From: Dyadobacter koreensis
GTDB lineage: Bacteria > Bacteroidota > Bacteroidia > Cytophagales > Spirosomataceae
Assembly: GCF_900108855.1 (NCBI RefSeq)
Contig: NZ_FNXY01000005.1
Location: 1-64,000 of the forward strand
DNA length: 64,000 nucleotides
Direction: 5' to 3'
The position numbers and the translations under genes are program-made. Below are positions 34,814-44,144 of this stretch, piece after piece. The notes below the pieces were generated by a model. The model made no database searches and was not told the DNA's origin. It worked only from the letters and a program-made list of their open reading frames with translations. How positions within the stretch are numbered: position 1 is the stretch's first letter; each line of letters starts with the position of its first letter.

Positions 34814-35413
34814 TTATGAATCATAACCCATTGAGCTAGCATAACTTTTAAGTTTTTCTTTCAAAAGATTACGCGCGCGGTGTAGTCTGGACCGTACGGT
34901 ACCAATTGGAATATCCAGGATTTTTGCCATTTCCTCATATGTGAATCCTTCGATATCACATAGAATAATTACGGTACGGAAATCGACAGGCAGTGCATTT
35001 AAAGCATTGGCCACTTCGTCTCCGATTAATTCCTGAACTGCATCAGCACGAAGATCAACCGTGTAAGTTGTGTCGGATGCTTCTTCGGAATTATAAGTTG
35101 TTTCTACTTCCTGATAATCAACTTTTGAAGGTTCTTTGCTTTTCTTACGATAATCGTTGATAAAGCTGTTTTTCAAGATACGGAAAAGCCAGGCTTTGGC
35201 ATTTGTACCTTGTTCAAAAGAAGAAATAAAACGGAAAGCTTTCAGGTATGTGTCCTGCACCAGGTCGTTCGCATCGTCTTCATCCATGGTTAGACGGAAG
35301 GCGAAGTTATACATGGAGTCTATGTGTGGCATGAATTCACGGTTGAAGATCTCGTATCTGAGATCATCTGTGTATCCATTAGTGGTGATCGATTCTGACA
35401 TGGCAACTGACAT
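34814..35413 (-). CDS. ECF-type RNA polymerase sigma factor
   Basis: 199 aa. Sigma region 2: FMPHIDSMYNFAFRLTMDED then DLVQDTYLKAFRFISSFEQG and NAKAWLFRILKNSFINDYRK. Region 4: LPVDFRTVIILCDIEGFTYE and IPIGTVRSRLHRARNLLKEK. The linker is longer than usual and acidic. ECF factors switch on stress or surface regulons. The adjacent anti-sigma gene (34436-34726) is its likely partner. A weak hairpin (GGTTATGA with TCATAACC at 34812-34828) overlaps its stop. Confidence 0.93.
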   Translation of the reverse strand: MSVAMSESITTNGYTDDLRYEIFNREFMPHIDSMYNFAFRLTMDEDDANDLVQDTYLKAFRFISSFEQGTNAKAWLFRILKNSFINDYRKKSKEPSKVDYQEVETTYNSEEASDTTYTVDLRADAVQELIGDEVANALNALPVDFRTVIILCDIEGFTYEEMAKILDIPIGTVRSRLHRARNLLKEKLKSYASSMGYDS

Positions 35414-35640
35414 AGGAATGCTGAATTTACAAAGATTATCAACAGCTCCAAATCGTACAAAGCAAATTTTGATGAACGGCGGTTATAAGTTCCTGAACTG
35501 CCATTATTTCGGGATGCACATTTTTTCGCTGAAAGGACTTTACCTGACACTGGCGATGATATAATTTATAGGACCGCCCCTTATTGATGTATAAACATCA
35601 AATTTCGAGCCACCGGATTTGGCACGGTCAAAATGTCAGG

Positions 35641-36144
35641 TTACCTCCTTGAAAAAAGTTCCAGTAGCACGATCATTAGCATTGTGAAGAGGGTACTTGC
35701 TGCGATTCGGATGAGTGTGTGCAATATCATGCCAAAATTATTTATTTCCATTAGGAAAAGCATGGCATGATGGATAAAAATTAAAGGCAAAACGTAAGCC
35801 AAAAAAGCGCCTATTCCTTGACTTCGAATACCAATATCTACGCGTTCGGCTCCTTTGGATTCCATTTGATAGTGAATCAAAAATGGTCTCAGATAAGCGA
35901 TCAGGACTGTGGCTGCTGCGTGCATTCCAAATGTATTTGAAAAAATATCAACAGTAAATCCAATTGCAAATCCAATAAAGAGAAGATACATTCTGCTGAT
36001 CTCCGCCGGAAGGATTAAAATGCCGGCGATATAGATAAAGCAAAACGCATAGTTGAACAAAACCATGTTGCGCATGAAAAAGATCTGCAGCAGCAGGTAA
36101 AGTATTACCATCAAACTATATTGTATTACTTCGCGTAAACTCAT
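35641..36144 (-). CDS. mreD: Rod-shape protein MreD
   Basis: 167 aa with five hydrophobic segments and little else, the MreD pattern. Placement is decisive: it overlaps mreC by 4 nt and follows mreB-mreC in order. A membrane component of the elongasome that guides peptidoglycan insertion along the cell side. The 226 bases between it and the sigma gene hold nothing I recognise. Confidence 0.85.
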   Translation of the reverse strand: MSLREVIQYSLMVILYLLLQIFFMRNMVLFNYAFCFIYIAGILILPAEISRMYLLFIGFAIGFTVDIFSNTFGMHAAATVLIAYLRPFLIHYQMESKGAERVDIGIRSQGIGAFLAYVLPLIFIHHAMLFLMEINNFGMILHTLIRIAASTLFTMLMIVLLELFSRR

Positions 36145-36980
36145 CGACGATCTCCTAAGCGTTGTTTTAATGTTTCCTGTTCCCCAAGTTGGCGATTTTT
36201 GACCACATAGACATAGGAAAGGTTTCTGAAGTCCGTCGCTAGTTCCAGGACGATATTATAAAATGTCTGGTCAGGGTGAACAGTAACTGATTTAACCTTT
36301 CCAACCATAATTCCCGGTGGAAAAACGGCGTTCACATTTGACGTCACCGCTGAGTCTCCTTTATAGACTTTGGTATATCTGGAGACATCCACCATATCTA
36401 CAAAATTAGGGTCTTTTCCAGGCCACTTGGCAGTTCCAATTTCGTTACTTCTGATCAGTTTGGAAGAAACCATAAACTGTGGGTGCAGAATGGAAGTGAC
36501 AATCGAATAATTCTTTGAGCAGAACCGGACTTTTCCAACAACACCTGTTGCCGAGATTACACCCATATCAGGTTCTATACCATCGGCAGATCCCTTATCG
36601 ATTGTGATGTAGTTGTTGGTTCTGTTCGTTTCATTATCTACGACCTTGGCAACTTTGTATGTGAATCTGGCATTGAAAGCTGAATCAGGAACATAACCTA
36701 CCGGAGCGTCCTTGGCATTTTTCTGGCTCAGCGTAGCGACCAATGCATTCAGTCGTGCATTTTCATTAGCGAGATCTGAATTTATTTCACCCAGGCGGGT
36801 ATACTCACGGGCTGAATTAGAAAATGCAAGCGTTTTGGCAACATAATAGTTTGATGTATTGAAATAAGTGGCGCCCCAATAAGAATTACTACGCACAATC
36901 AACCATCCGCTGAAAATTTCCAGCAAAACGAACACCAAAAAAAACCGATTCCGGGCAATGAAATCTACAAGCTGAAGCAT
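36141..36980 (-). CDS. mreC: Rod-shape-determining protein MreC
   Basis: 279 aa. One N-terminal membrane helix (about 10-30), a coiled coil (about 58-85, NSDLANENARLNALVATLSQ), then the periplasmic beta-barrel region with NNYITIDKGSADGIEPDMGV and GVVGKVRFCSKNYSIVTSIL, both MreC signatures. Bridges cytoplasmic MreB filaments and cell-wall synthases. Between mreB and mreD in the standard order. Confidence 0.93.
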   Translation of the reverse strand: MLQLVDFIARNRFFLVFVLLEIFSGWLIVRSNSYWGATYFNTSNYYVAKTLAFSNSAREYTRLGEINSDLANENARLNALVATLSQKNAKDAPVGYVPDSAFNARFTYKVAKVVDNETNRTNNYITIDKGSADGIEPDMGVISATGVVGKVRFCSKNYSIVTSILHPQFMVSSKLIRSNEIGTAKWPGKDPNFVDMVDVSRYTKVYKGDSAVTSNVNAVFPPGIMVGKVKSVTVHPDQTFYNIVLELATDFRNLSYVYVVKNRQLGEQETLKQRLGDRR

Positions 36981-37054
36981 GGGCTAATATGTTCACGCCC
37001 AGCATGCCAGTGCAGGTTTTTGCCTGAAACCGACATGCTGTGAACGATCCAATA

Positions 37055-38080
37055 CTACGAAATCAATACGGGTTTGTACAGTTCCAGATTTTTAAGAACC
37101 TCACCGGTTCCTTTTACCACCGCCTTTAACGGATCATCTGCAATGTGTACAGGTAATTTAGTTTTTTGGGAAATGCGCCTGTCCAAACCATGGATCAAAG
37201 CACCGCCGCCTGTCAGCCAGATACCGTTTTTGAAAATATCCGCTGAAAGTTCAGGAGGAGAAATTTCAAGTGCTTTCATAACGCCTTCTTCAATTTTAGA
37301 TATTGATTTATCTAACGAATAAGCGATTTCACTGTAAGTAACGCGAATTTCTTTTGGAATACCCGTCATCAAGTCACGACCGCGAACCTGATAATCTTCC
37401 AAAGCTGTATCCAGTTCAGGCGATGCCGAACCGATAGCCATTTTAATTAATTCAGCAGAACGCTCACCAATCAAAAGATTGTGTTCACGACGCATATAGT
37501 CAACGATATCTCTTGTGAAAACGTCACCAGCGATACGTACTGACTGCTCACATACAATGCCTGAAAGTGCGATAACAGCGATTTCCGTGGTACCACCTCC
37601 AATGTCAACGATCATTACACCGTTAGGCTGCGTGATATCTATTCCGATACCAATGGCAGCTGCAATCGGTTCATGAACCATGTAAACTTCTTTCGCGCCT
37701 GCGTGCTCGCATGAATCTTTCACAGCACGTTTCTCAACTTCGGTGATTCCTGATGGTATACAAACAACCATACGATGGGAAGGAGTGAAAAAGCGACTGC
37801 CGGTATCGATCATCTTGATCATGCCGCGGATCATCATTTCTGCGGCGGTAAAGTCGGCAATAACACCGTCTTTAAGCGGACGAATGGTTTTTATATTTTC
37901 ATTCGTCTTTTCGTGCATTTGCATTGCTGTGTGGCCAATCGCTAGTACTTTGCCGGTGGTCTTATCCATGGCAATAATCGATGGCTCATCTACAACAACT
38001 GTATCTTTGTGGATGATCAAAGTATTTGCCGTACCCAAATCAATCGCAATATCACTTGTCAAAAAATCAAACAATCCCAT
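37055..38080 (-). CDS. mreB: Rod-shape-determining protein MreB (actin-like)
   Basis: 341 aa. DIAIDLGTANTLIIHKD (phosphate 1), HEPIAAAIGIG, IVDIGGGTTEIAVI (phosphate 2) and IWLTGGGALIHGLDRRISQ (adenosine) are present. Bacterial actin that positions side-wall peptidoglycan synthesis and keeps rod shape. First gene of mreBCD, 74 nt ahead of mreC, with its own promoter at 38122-38151. Confidence 0.97.
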   Translation of the reverse strand: MGLFDFLTSDIAIDLGTANTLIIHKDTVVVDEPSIIAMDKTTGKVLAIGHTAMQMHEKTNENIKTIRPLKDGVIADFTAAEMMIRGMIKMIDTGSRFFTPSHRMVVCIPSGITEVEKRAVKDSCEHAGAKEVYMVHEPIAAAIGIGIDITQPNGVMIVDIGGGTTEIAVIALSGIVCEQSVRIAGDVFTRDIVDYMRREHNLLIGERSAELIKMAIGSASPELDTALEDYQVRGRDLMTGIPKEIRVTYSEIAYSLDKSISKIEEGVMKALEISPPELSADIFKNGIWLTGGGALIHGLDRRISQKTKLPVHIADDPLKAVVKGTGEVLKNLELYKPVLIS

Positions 38081-38121
38081 ATATATTTTTAAAATTTTCG
38101 CTCACTTTGATTTCAGGTGTG

Positions 38122-38151
38122 CAAAATTACAGATTATTACCCACAAACAAA
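38122..38151 (-). promoter_or_regulatory. Promoter for mreBCD
   Basis: On the minus strand, TTTG (38148-38151), an 18-nt spacer and TAATTTTG (38122-38129) match the Bacteroidota -33/-7 pattern, with about 35 nt to the mreB start. Confidence 0.7.
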
Positions 38152-38256
38152 GGCATTTAACAAATTTCACTTTGAGGCCGGATTTTGGTCATTTAAGTGC
38201 TGTGATTTGTGCTTGTAGAATAGAATTTATAAATCCTGTGTACATTTGTTTTTACT

Positions 38257-39759
38257 ATGGGAATCAGAGCACTTTTGAGCCAGCCACTGGCTAAATATAT
38301 CGCAGAAGAACAGCAAAGATGGATCGTCAAAAGTACGGAAGTACAAGAAGAATGGCGGGTAAAACTGGTTGCGAAGGCCATGAATACGCAGTTTGGAAAA
38401 GATCATTTTTTCAAGGATATCCATACCTACGAAGAGTTTAAAGAAGCAGTTCCGGTGAGGGATTATGAAGATCTGAAAGGATATATAGCCCATCTGAAAG
38501 CGGGTGAATCTGATATACTGTGGCCGGGAAAACCGCTATATTTTGCAAAGACCTCTGGTACGACATCGGGAACAAAATATATTCCGATCACAAAGGAATC
38601 GATTCCAAACCATATAAATTCTGCCCGTAACGCTATTCTGAGTTATATTGCAGAAACTAAAAAATCAGCATTTCTTGATAAAAAACTAATTTTTCTTTCC
38701 GGAAGTCCTGTGATGACGGAGACTGGCGGCGTGTTGACCGGACGTTTGTCCGGGATTTCAAATCATCATGTCCCGGGGTATCTGCGGGCGAATCAGATGC
38801 CAAGTTATGAAACCAATTGTATTGAAGATTGGGAAATAAAACTGGATAAGATTATTGACGAAACAATCGATCAGCCGATGTCGCTTATTTCTGGTATACC
38901 TCCCTGGGTCCAGATGTATTTTGACAGAATCATTGACAGAACCGGAAAAAAAATAAAAGACGTTTTTCCTGAATTTTCACTGTTTATATATGGCGGGGTA
39001 AATTTTGAACCCTATCGTGCTAAACTATACGAATCCATAGGAAAGAGAATTGATTCGATTGAGCTCTATCCTGCATCCGAAGGTTTTTTTGCCTACCAGG
39101 ATTCTCAGAAAGAGGAAGGGCTTCTGTTATTATTGAATTCAGGAATCTTCTTTGAATTTATTCCGGTAGAAAATTATTTTGATGAAAATCCGAAACGCCT
39201 TCGTATAAATGACGTCGAAGTAGGGAAAAATTATGCGCTTGTCGTAAGTAGTAATGCGGGACTTTGGGGTTATTCAATAGGAGATACCATCAAGTTTGTT
39301 TCGACGGATCCGTACCGGATTTTAGTAACTGGCCGAATTAAACATTTTATTTCGGCTTTCGGAGAGCATGTGATAGGAGAGGAGATTGAAAAGGCGCTGC
39401 GTTATGCCATGGAAAGGCATCCCGAAGTAGAAGTTGTCGAGTTCACCGTTGCACCGATGGTAACACCAAATCAGGGCAGTTTGCCTTATCACGAATGGTT
39501 TGTGGAATTTGCGAAGATGCCGGTCAATATGGAGCAATTTGTTCAGGATATTGATAGAAGGCTGACAGAACTGAATGTTTATTATGACGATTTGATCAAA
39601 GGAAATATTCTGCGTCAGCTGGTTATGACTCCTTTGCGTAAGAATTCATTTATCGATTATATGCGCGCAAGCGGTAAATTAGGCGGGCAAAATAAAGTAC
39701 CAAGACTTTCCAACGATCGTAAGATAGCTGATGAGCTGACGAAAATGAATACGTTGTAA
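38257..39759 (+). CDS. GH3 auxin-responsive-promoter family adenylating enzyme
   Basis: 500 aa. GH3 proteins are acyl-AMP synthetases, best known from plants but widespread in Bacteroidota. Visible: LYFAKTSGTTSGTKYIPITK (ATP/phosphate loop), SGIPPWVQMYFDRI, ELYPASEGFFAYQ and VVSSNAGLWGYSIGDTIKFV. Substrate unknown. TACATTTG at 38241-38248 could be a -7 box giving an almost leaderless mRNA; no good -33 box is seen. Lies 20 nt upstream of dxr, so likely an operon. Confidence 0.88.
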   Translation: MGIRALLSQPLAKYIAEEQQRWIVKSTEVQEEWRVKLVAKAMNTQFGKDHFFKDIHTYEEFKEAVPVRDYEDLKGYIAHLKAGESDILWPGKPLYFAKTSGTTSGTKYIPITKESIPNHINSARNAILSYIAETKKSAFLDKKLIFLSGSPVMTETGGVLTGRLSGISNHHVPGYLRANQMPSYETNCIEDWEIKLDKIIDETIDQPMSLISGIPPWVQMYFDRIIDRTGKKIKDVFPEFSLFIYGGVNFEPYRAKLYESIGKRIDSIELYPASEGFFAYQDSQKEEGLLLLLNSGIFFEFIPVENYFDENPKRLRINDVEVGKNYALVVSSNAGLWGYSIGDTIKFVSTDPYRILVTGRIKHFISAFGEHVIGEEIEKALRYAMERHPEVEVVEFTVAPMVTPNQGSLPYHEWFVEFAKMPVNMEQFVQDIDRRLTELNVYYDDLIKGNILRQLVMTPLRKNSFIDYMRASGKLGGQNKVPRLSNDRKIADELTKMNTL

Positions 39760-39779
39760 AGCTTACATTTTAAACTACT

Positions 39780-40943
39780 ATGTCAATAAAAAGAATAGCC
39801 ATTTTGGGGTCCACAGGGTCCATTGGAACTCAGGCACTGGATGTAATTGAAGCCAATCAGGATATTTTTTCAGTGGAAGTACTGACTGCTCAGAATAGCG
39901 CAGATTTACTAATTGAACAGGCTGTGAAATTTAAGCCGAAAGTAGTTGTTATCGGAAACGAGGCGCTTCAAGATAAAGTAGGTTCGGCGCTTTCTTCACT
40001 TCCAATTCAGGTTTATTCAGGTGATGCCGCACTTCTTTCAGTAGTGGAATCTGACAGCATTGACATGGTACTTACCGCTATGGTGGGTTATGCGGGCTTG
40101 TTGCCGACGATACATGCCATTAAAGCCGGGAAAAATATTGCGCTTGCCAATAAAGAAACGTTGGTCGTTGCCGGTGAGCTGATAACGAAGTTGGCCAAAG
40201 AAAATAACGTAAGTATTTATCCGGTAGACTCGGAACATTCGGCCATTTTTCAGTGCCTGGCTGGCGAGGAGAATAATCCGATAGAAAAAATAATCCTGAC
40301 TGCTTCCGGCGGACCGTTCAGAGGAAAAAATCGTGAGTTCCTTTCAGGTGTAACCAAACAGCAGGCATTAAAACATCCCAACTGGAGCATGGGAGCAAAA
40401 ATTACGATCGATTCGGCTACTTTGATGAATAAAGGCCTTGAAGTGATTGAGGCAAAATGGCTGTTCGACCTTTCTGCCAGTCAGATTGATGTGATTGTGC
40501 ATCCGCAAAGCATCATTCATTCCATGGTGCAGTTTGAAGATGGAAGTATGAAGGCGCAAATGGGTTTGCCAGATATGAAATTGCCAATTCAGTATGCCCT
40601 TCATTATCCTTATAGATTAAAATCGTCGTTTCCACGTTTTGACTTTGCATCATATCCCTCGCTGACTTTCGAAAAGCCGGATATGGAAACATTCAGGAAC
40701 CTGGCTGTCGCTTATGAAGCACTGGAAAAAGGAGGGAATGCTGCCTGTATTGTCAATGCAGCCAATGAAATTGCCGTCGAAGCATTTCTTTGCGACAAGA
40801 TCCGTTTTTTAGAGATTTCGGATGTCATTATCGAATGCGTTGCCAAAATTAACTACATTCAGAACCCGGCATATCTGGATTATGTTGATACCAATGAAGC
40901 TACAAGGCGCTTTGCTTTGGAAATGATTCAAGTAAAAGTTTAA
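39780..40943 (+). CDS. dxr: 1-deoxy-D-xylulose-5-phosphate reductoisomerase
   Basis: 387 aa. NADPH loop AILGSTGSIGTQALDVIE, substrate/metal motif YPVDSEHSAIFQCLAGE, ASGGPFRG, NWSMGAKITIDSATLMNKGL and HPQSIIHSMVQF are all intact. Second step of the MEP pathway, making MEP from DXP, the product of dxs at 8452. Its stop directly abuts the start of the next gene. Confidence 0.97.
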   Translation: MSIKRIAILGSTGSIGTQALDVIEANQDIFSVEVLTAQNSADLLIEQAVKFKPKVVVIGNEALQDKVGSALSSLPIQVYSGDAALLSVVESDSIDMVLTAMVGYAGLLPTIHAIKAGKNIALANKETLVVAGELITKLAKENNVSIYPVDSEHSAIFQCLAGEENNPIEKIILTASGGPFRGKNREFLSGVTKQQALKHPNWSMGAKITIDSATLMNKGLEVIEAKWLFDLSASQIDVIVHPQSIIHSMVQFEDGSMKAQMGLPDMKLPIQYALHYPYRLKSSFPRFDFASYPSLTFEKPDMETFRNLAVAYEALEKGGNAACIVNAANEIAVEAFLCDKIRFLEISDVIIECVAKINYIQNPAYLDYVDTNEATRRFALEMIQVKV

Positions 40944-41393
40944 ATGAAAGCGATTTTTTTGAAATATATATCCGTAGCACTAGCCAGTACACTTAAATTT
41001 TTTGGAGGTCCTATTACCGGTGTCATCTTAAATCTGACCTGGATTGAAACGGCTATCTGCTCCATTGCGGGCATGATGTTCAGTGTTCTGGTTGTCACAT
41101 ATGTCGGCAAAGTAATTCAGGCGTTGTTGAAAAAATATAGAAAAAATACGCCTAAAAGATTTAGTAAAACAAATCGGATAGCAGTAAGAATCTGGAAGAA
41201 ATTCGGGATTATTGGCATTGCACTTTTGACACCTCCTTTATTCACGCCTATTTTTGGAACTGCCTTAGCTGTTGCTTTTAGAGTACCGCGAGGTTCGATT
41301 TTCCTTTGGATGACGCTTAGTGCACTCGGCTGGGGATTTTTTATCTCCTATATAGCACATAAGATGACTTTTATTCAGGAGTGGATAAAATAA
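40944..41393 (+). CDS. Small integral membrane protein
   Basis: 149 aa, about four hydrophobic segments with a basic loop (about 60-90, LLKKYRKNTPKRFSKTN). The later segment LLTPPLFTPIFGTALAVAF resembles the small multidrug-export/COG2426-like membrane families, but the match is weak. It begins on the base after the dxr stop, so it is translated with dxr. No clear function. Confidence 0.65.
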   Translation: MKAIFLKYISVALASTLKFFGGPITGVILNLTWIETAICSIAGMMFSVLVVTYVGKVIQALLKKYRKNTPKRFSKTNRIAVRIWKKFGIIGIALLTPPLFTPIFGTALAVAFRVPRGSIFLWMTLSALGWGFFISYIAHKMTFIQEWIK

Positions 41394-41394
41394 A

Positions 41395-41420
41395 AAAGCG
41401 TACATACATGTACGCTTTCT
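41395..41420. terminator. Convergent terminator
   Basis: AAAGCGTACAT (41395-41405) and ATGTACGCTTT (41408-41418) form an 11-bp perfect stem just after the stop at 41393; T-tract short. Separates the plus operon from the minus glycosyltransferase at 41441. Confidence 0.7.
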
Positions 41421-41440
41421 GATATAGTAAAATTTTGATA

Positions 41441-42205
41441 CTATCTGCTGACTTCTTTTTTCGGAGCAACTGACTTTTTCATATAATCGCCGCGCGAGAA
41501 AAATTTCTCGATGAAGCAGTACATAAGAATAAAGAAATAACGGCTTCCCATTTCTTTGATCTTCAATTTAGACTCGCCGTATTTTCTGTTTGTCCAGCTA
41601 TTTGGAACAACTGCATAATTATACCCGCGAACAATTGCCTTCAGGGGCAGCTCGATTGTAAGATTGAAATGTGGAGCGAGAAATGGTTTTATACCATCGA
41701 TTGTTTCCCGTTTGTATAATTTGAAAGCGTTAGTTGTATCGTTGTATTTGATACCCATGACCATGCGCACGATGAAATTGGCAACCCGGTTAATTACTTT
41801 TTTCAAAGCTGGATAATCAATCACTTTACCGCCTTTTTCCCAACGTGAGCCGAAAACACAGTCGTAATCGCCTTCCACCATCTTGAAATAATATTTTACA
41901 AGATCCTCAGGATCATCCGACATATCGGCCATAAACACAGCAACACAGTCTCCCGAAAATCTTTCGAGACCGAAGCGCACAGCATACCCAAAACCATTAG
42001 GACCTGGATTCGTCTGGTATACTAAGCTTGGTATTTCAAGAGAAAGTTCATCAAGAACACGAAGCGTTCCATCTTTTGAATTATCGTTTGTCACGAAAAT
42101 CTCGTGGGGGATATTGTACTTCTTCAAGGTTTGGTAAAGTGACCTCAAAGTGTCTGAAATGGATTCTTCTTCGTTATATGCTGGTATTACAACACTTAGC
42201 TTCAT
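41441..42205 (-). CDS. Family-2 glycosyltransferase, dolichol-phosphate-mannose type
   Basis: 254 aa from ATG 42205 (MKLSVVIPAYNEEESISDTL); nine upstream residues are possible but the typical GT2 start is here. KYNIPHEIFVTNDNSKDGTL and VAVFMADMSDDPEDLVKYYF give the nucleotide-sugar acidic motifs. No membrane helices at the C-terminus. Would transfer a sugar from an NDP-sugar to a lipid carrier or glycan. Last gene of a minus-strand cluster of glycan genes. Confidence 0.85.
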   Translation of the reverse strand: MKLSVVIPAYNEEESISDTLRSLYQTLKKYNIPHEIFVTNDNSKDGTLRVLDELSLEIPSLVYQTNPGPNGFGYAVRFGLERFSGDCVAVFMADMSDDPEDLVKYYFKMVEGDYDCVFGSRWEKGGKVIDYPALKKVINRVANFIVRMVMGIKYNDTTNAFKLYKRETIDGIKPFLAPHFNLTIELPLKAIVRGYNYAVVPNSWTNRKYGESKLKIKEMGSRYFFILMYCFIEKFFSRGDYMKKSVAPKKEVSR

Positions 42206-42249
42206 GTATGTCAGGATTGAAAAACAGTACAAATTAAAGATTAATATAA

Positions 42250-43077
42250 TTAACTGCCAATTTTTTCTAACTTTTCAAGTTGCTCTTCATACCGTGCAAT
42301 GGTTTGAAGAATGGTGTTGTCATACTTTTTATCAAGCCATACGTTCACATTTTCAAACATTTCTTTACGGTTTCTTAAAAACCATTTATTGCTGTGCGAA
42401 TGTACGTTGCTAAGTCCGGCGCTATGTTTTCTGTAAACTCCCATTACCTCGGGCAGGTAAGCAATCTTACCTTTTGCAGCTAGTTGAATGCTCAATGCCC
42501 AATCGCCGGCTGCGGCCGTTGCATGCCATTCTGCGAAACTTTCTGTAAGAAAATAATTTCGATATAGCCAGCTTGCTGTAGCCATAAACCAGCGATCCTG
42601 GAGAATGTCGTCAATTGTTGAAACATGAGCCTGATTCTCTTTATTAAATGGATGGCTTTTCGAACCATCTTCATACGTTACCAGCATGTTGTGGTGGCAA
42701 ATGGAAAAATCCGGATTGTTTTCCATAAAATCCACCTGCTTTTGCAACTTATATGGATCCGTCCAGTAGTCATCTCCCTCACACATGGCCACGTATTCAC
42801 CCCGACAAGCTTTTAAAAGTTGTAAAACATTGTTACGTCCTGCAAATTCTCTTGGTTCGAAAGGCCCCTGGTTTTCCGTGTGTAAAAATGCTTTGATAAT
42901 GTCGGGATACTGTTCCTGATAACTGCGGATAATTTCTTGTGAACCGTCCGTTGAACCATCATCACCGACTACGATTTCAAAGGGAAATGTCGTTTTCTGT
43001 TCCAAAGCGCCATCGAGCATTCTGGAAATATAATTTTTGTGATTAAACGTGGGAACGCAAACAGAAACCTTGATCAT
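42250..43077 (-). CDS. Family-2 glycosyltransferase
   Basis: 275 aa. MIKVSVCVPTFNHKNYISRM, EIVVGDDGSTDGSQEIIRSY, YVAMCEGDDYWTDPYKLQKQ are the GT-A motifs (two acidic sites). A conserved block PDFSICHHNMLVTYEDGS is shared with the neighbour at 43098, pointing to a tandem duplication. Soluble. Sugar and acceptor unknown. Part of the 41441-49206 glycan cluster. Confidence 0.88.
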   Translation of the reverse strand: MIKVSVCVPTFNHKNYISRMLDGALEQKTTFPFEIVVGDDGSTDGSQEIIRSYQEQYPDIIKAFLHTENQGPFEPREFAGRNNVLQLLKACRGEYVAMCEGDDYWTDPYKLQKQVDFMENNPDFSICHHNMLVTYEDGSKSHPFNKENQAHVSTIDDILQDRWFMATASWLYRNYFLTESFAEWHATAAAGDWALSIQLAAKGKIAYLPEVMGVYRKHSAGLSNVHSHSNKWFLRNRKEMFENVNVWLDKKYDNTILQTIARYEEQLEKLEKIGS

Positions 43078-43097
43078 AACGAGTTTATAACAGGTTT

Positions 43098-44072
43098 TCA
43101 GTGACTGGATTGACGGAACTTGTAAGGCAGTAATGCAACAAAACTATATGCGCTCATGATCCATTTCGGCAAAATATAGGCGCGGGTAATCTCTTTACAT
43201 TCCCTAAGATCCGCTTTTTTCATTACTAAATAGTTGGCGGCAAGTATAGCTCTCTTAAAATAGCTTTTTGATAATTGCCGGGCATCCAGCATCATCCGGT
43301 AATATCTGGCAATATTCAATCGAAGCGACTTATCAAACTGATGATTCGTTTCCTCGTTAATTCCCTCATACATCATAATGCGGTTTTGCAAAAAACGCTC
43401 ATCCCGGTAGTGATCTTTAAAACTTGCTCCACCCTTATTTTTCCGATAAACCGACATCATCTCAGGAATGTAGCCGATTGGGCCATGTTTTGCCAGAATG
43501 ACGTAACGCGGAATATCGCCGCTTGTCGATTTTAAAAACCAATCAGGATAATACATTACATGGTTTTTAAACATCACGGCCGAAGTGGCCATAAACCAGA
43601 TCTCATCTTCCCCGATCAAATCCTCCACCTCGATCTTCATTTTCTGATCCGGATGATTTACTTCAACAGACGGCGAACCATCCTCAAAAGTAATCAGGGC
43701 GTTATGAAAGCAGGCAGAATAGTCCGGATGGGAATCCATGAAATCAACCTGTTTTTGAAGTTTCAGCGGGTTCGTCCAGTAATCGTCGCCATCCAGCGGG
43801 GCAATGTATTGCCCCTGAGCCAGTTTAAGCGTCTCAATTGTATTAAAAAGGCCGTTTTGCCCCAAGTTTTTGGAATGCAAAACGGCTTTAACTTTACCAG
43901 GATACCGGTTTTGATAGTCAAGTATAATATCTCTTGCACCATCCGTAGAGAAATCGTCGCCTACAAGTATTTCGTAATCAAAATTTGTTGTTTGATTCAA
44001 AGCACTTTCAATCGTTTTACCAATAAAAGCGGCTTGGTTGAACGTAAGTATAACGACACTTACTTTAATCAT
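43098..44072 (-). CDS. Family-2 glycosyltransferase
   Basis: 324 aa. MIKVSVVILTFNQAAFIGKT, EILVGDDFSTDGARDIILDY, YIAPLDGDDYWTNPLKLQKQ carry the GT2 motifs; PDYSACFHNALITFEDGSPS mirrors its neighbour. The C-terminal ~50 residues are more hydrophobic. Clearly a paralogue of 42250-43077 with a longer tail. Likely acts on the same glycan. Confidence 0.88.
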   Translation of the reverse strand: MIKVSVVILTFNQAAFIGKTIESALNQTTNFDYEILVGDDFSTDGARDIILDYQNRYPGKVKAVLHSKNLGQNGLFNTIETLKLAQGQYIAPLDGDDYWTNPLKLQKQVDFMDSHPDYSACFHNALITFEDGSPSVEVNHPDQKMKIEVEDLIGEDEIWFMATSAVMFKNHVMYYPDWFLKSTSGDIPRYVILAKHGPIGYIPEMMSVYRKNKGGASFKDHYRDERFLQNRIMMYEGINEETNHQFDKSLRLNIARYYRMMLDARQLSKSYFKRAILAANYLVMKKADLRECKEITRAYILPKWIMSAYSFVALLPYKFRQSSH

Positions 44073-44144
44073 AATATTTTCAATGTCAATAGATTAGCTG
44101 ATATCTCTCCGGTTCTTTTCAGTATAGCCCAAGCTATAAATTTG

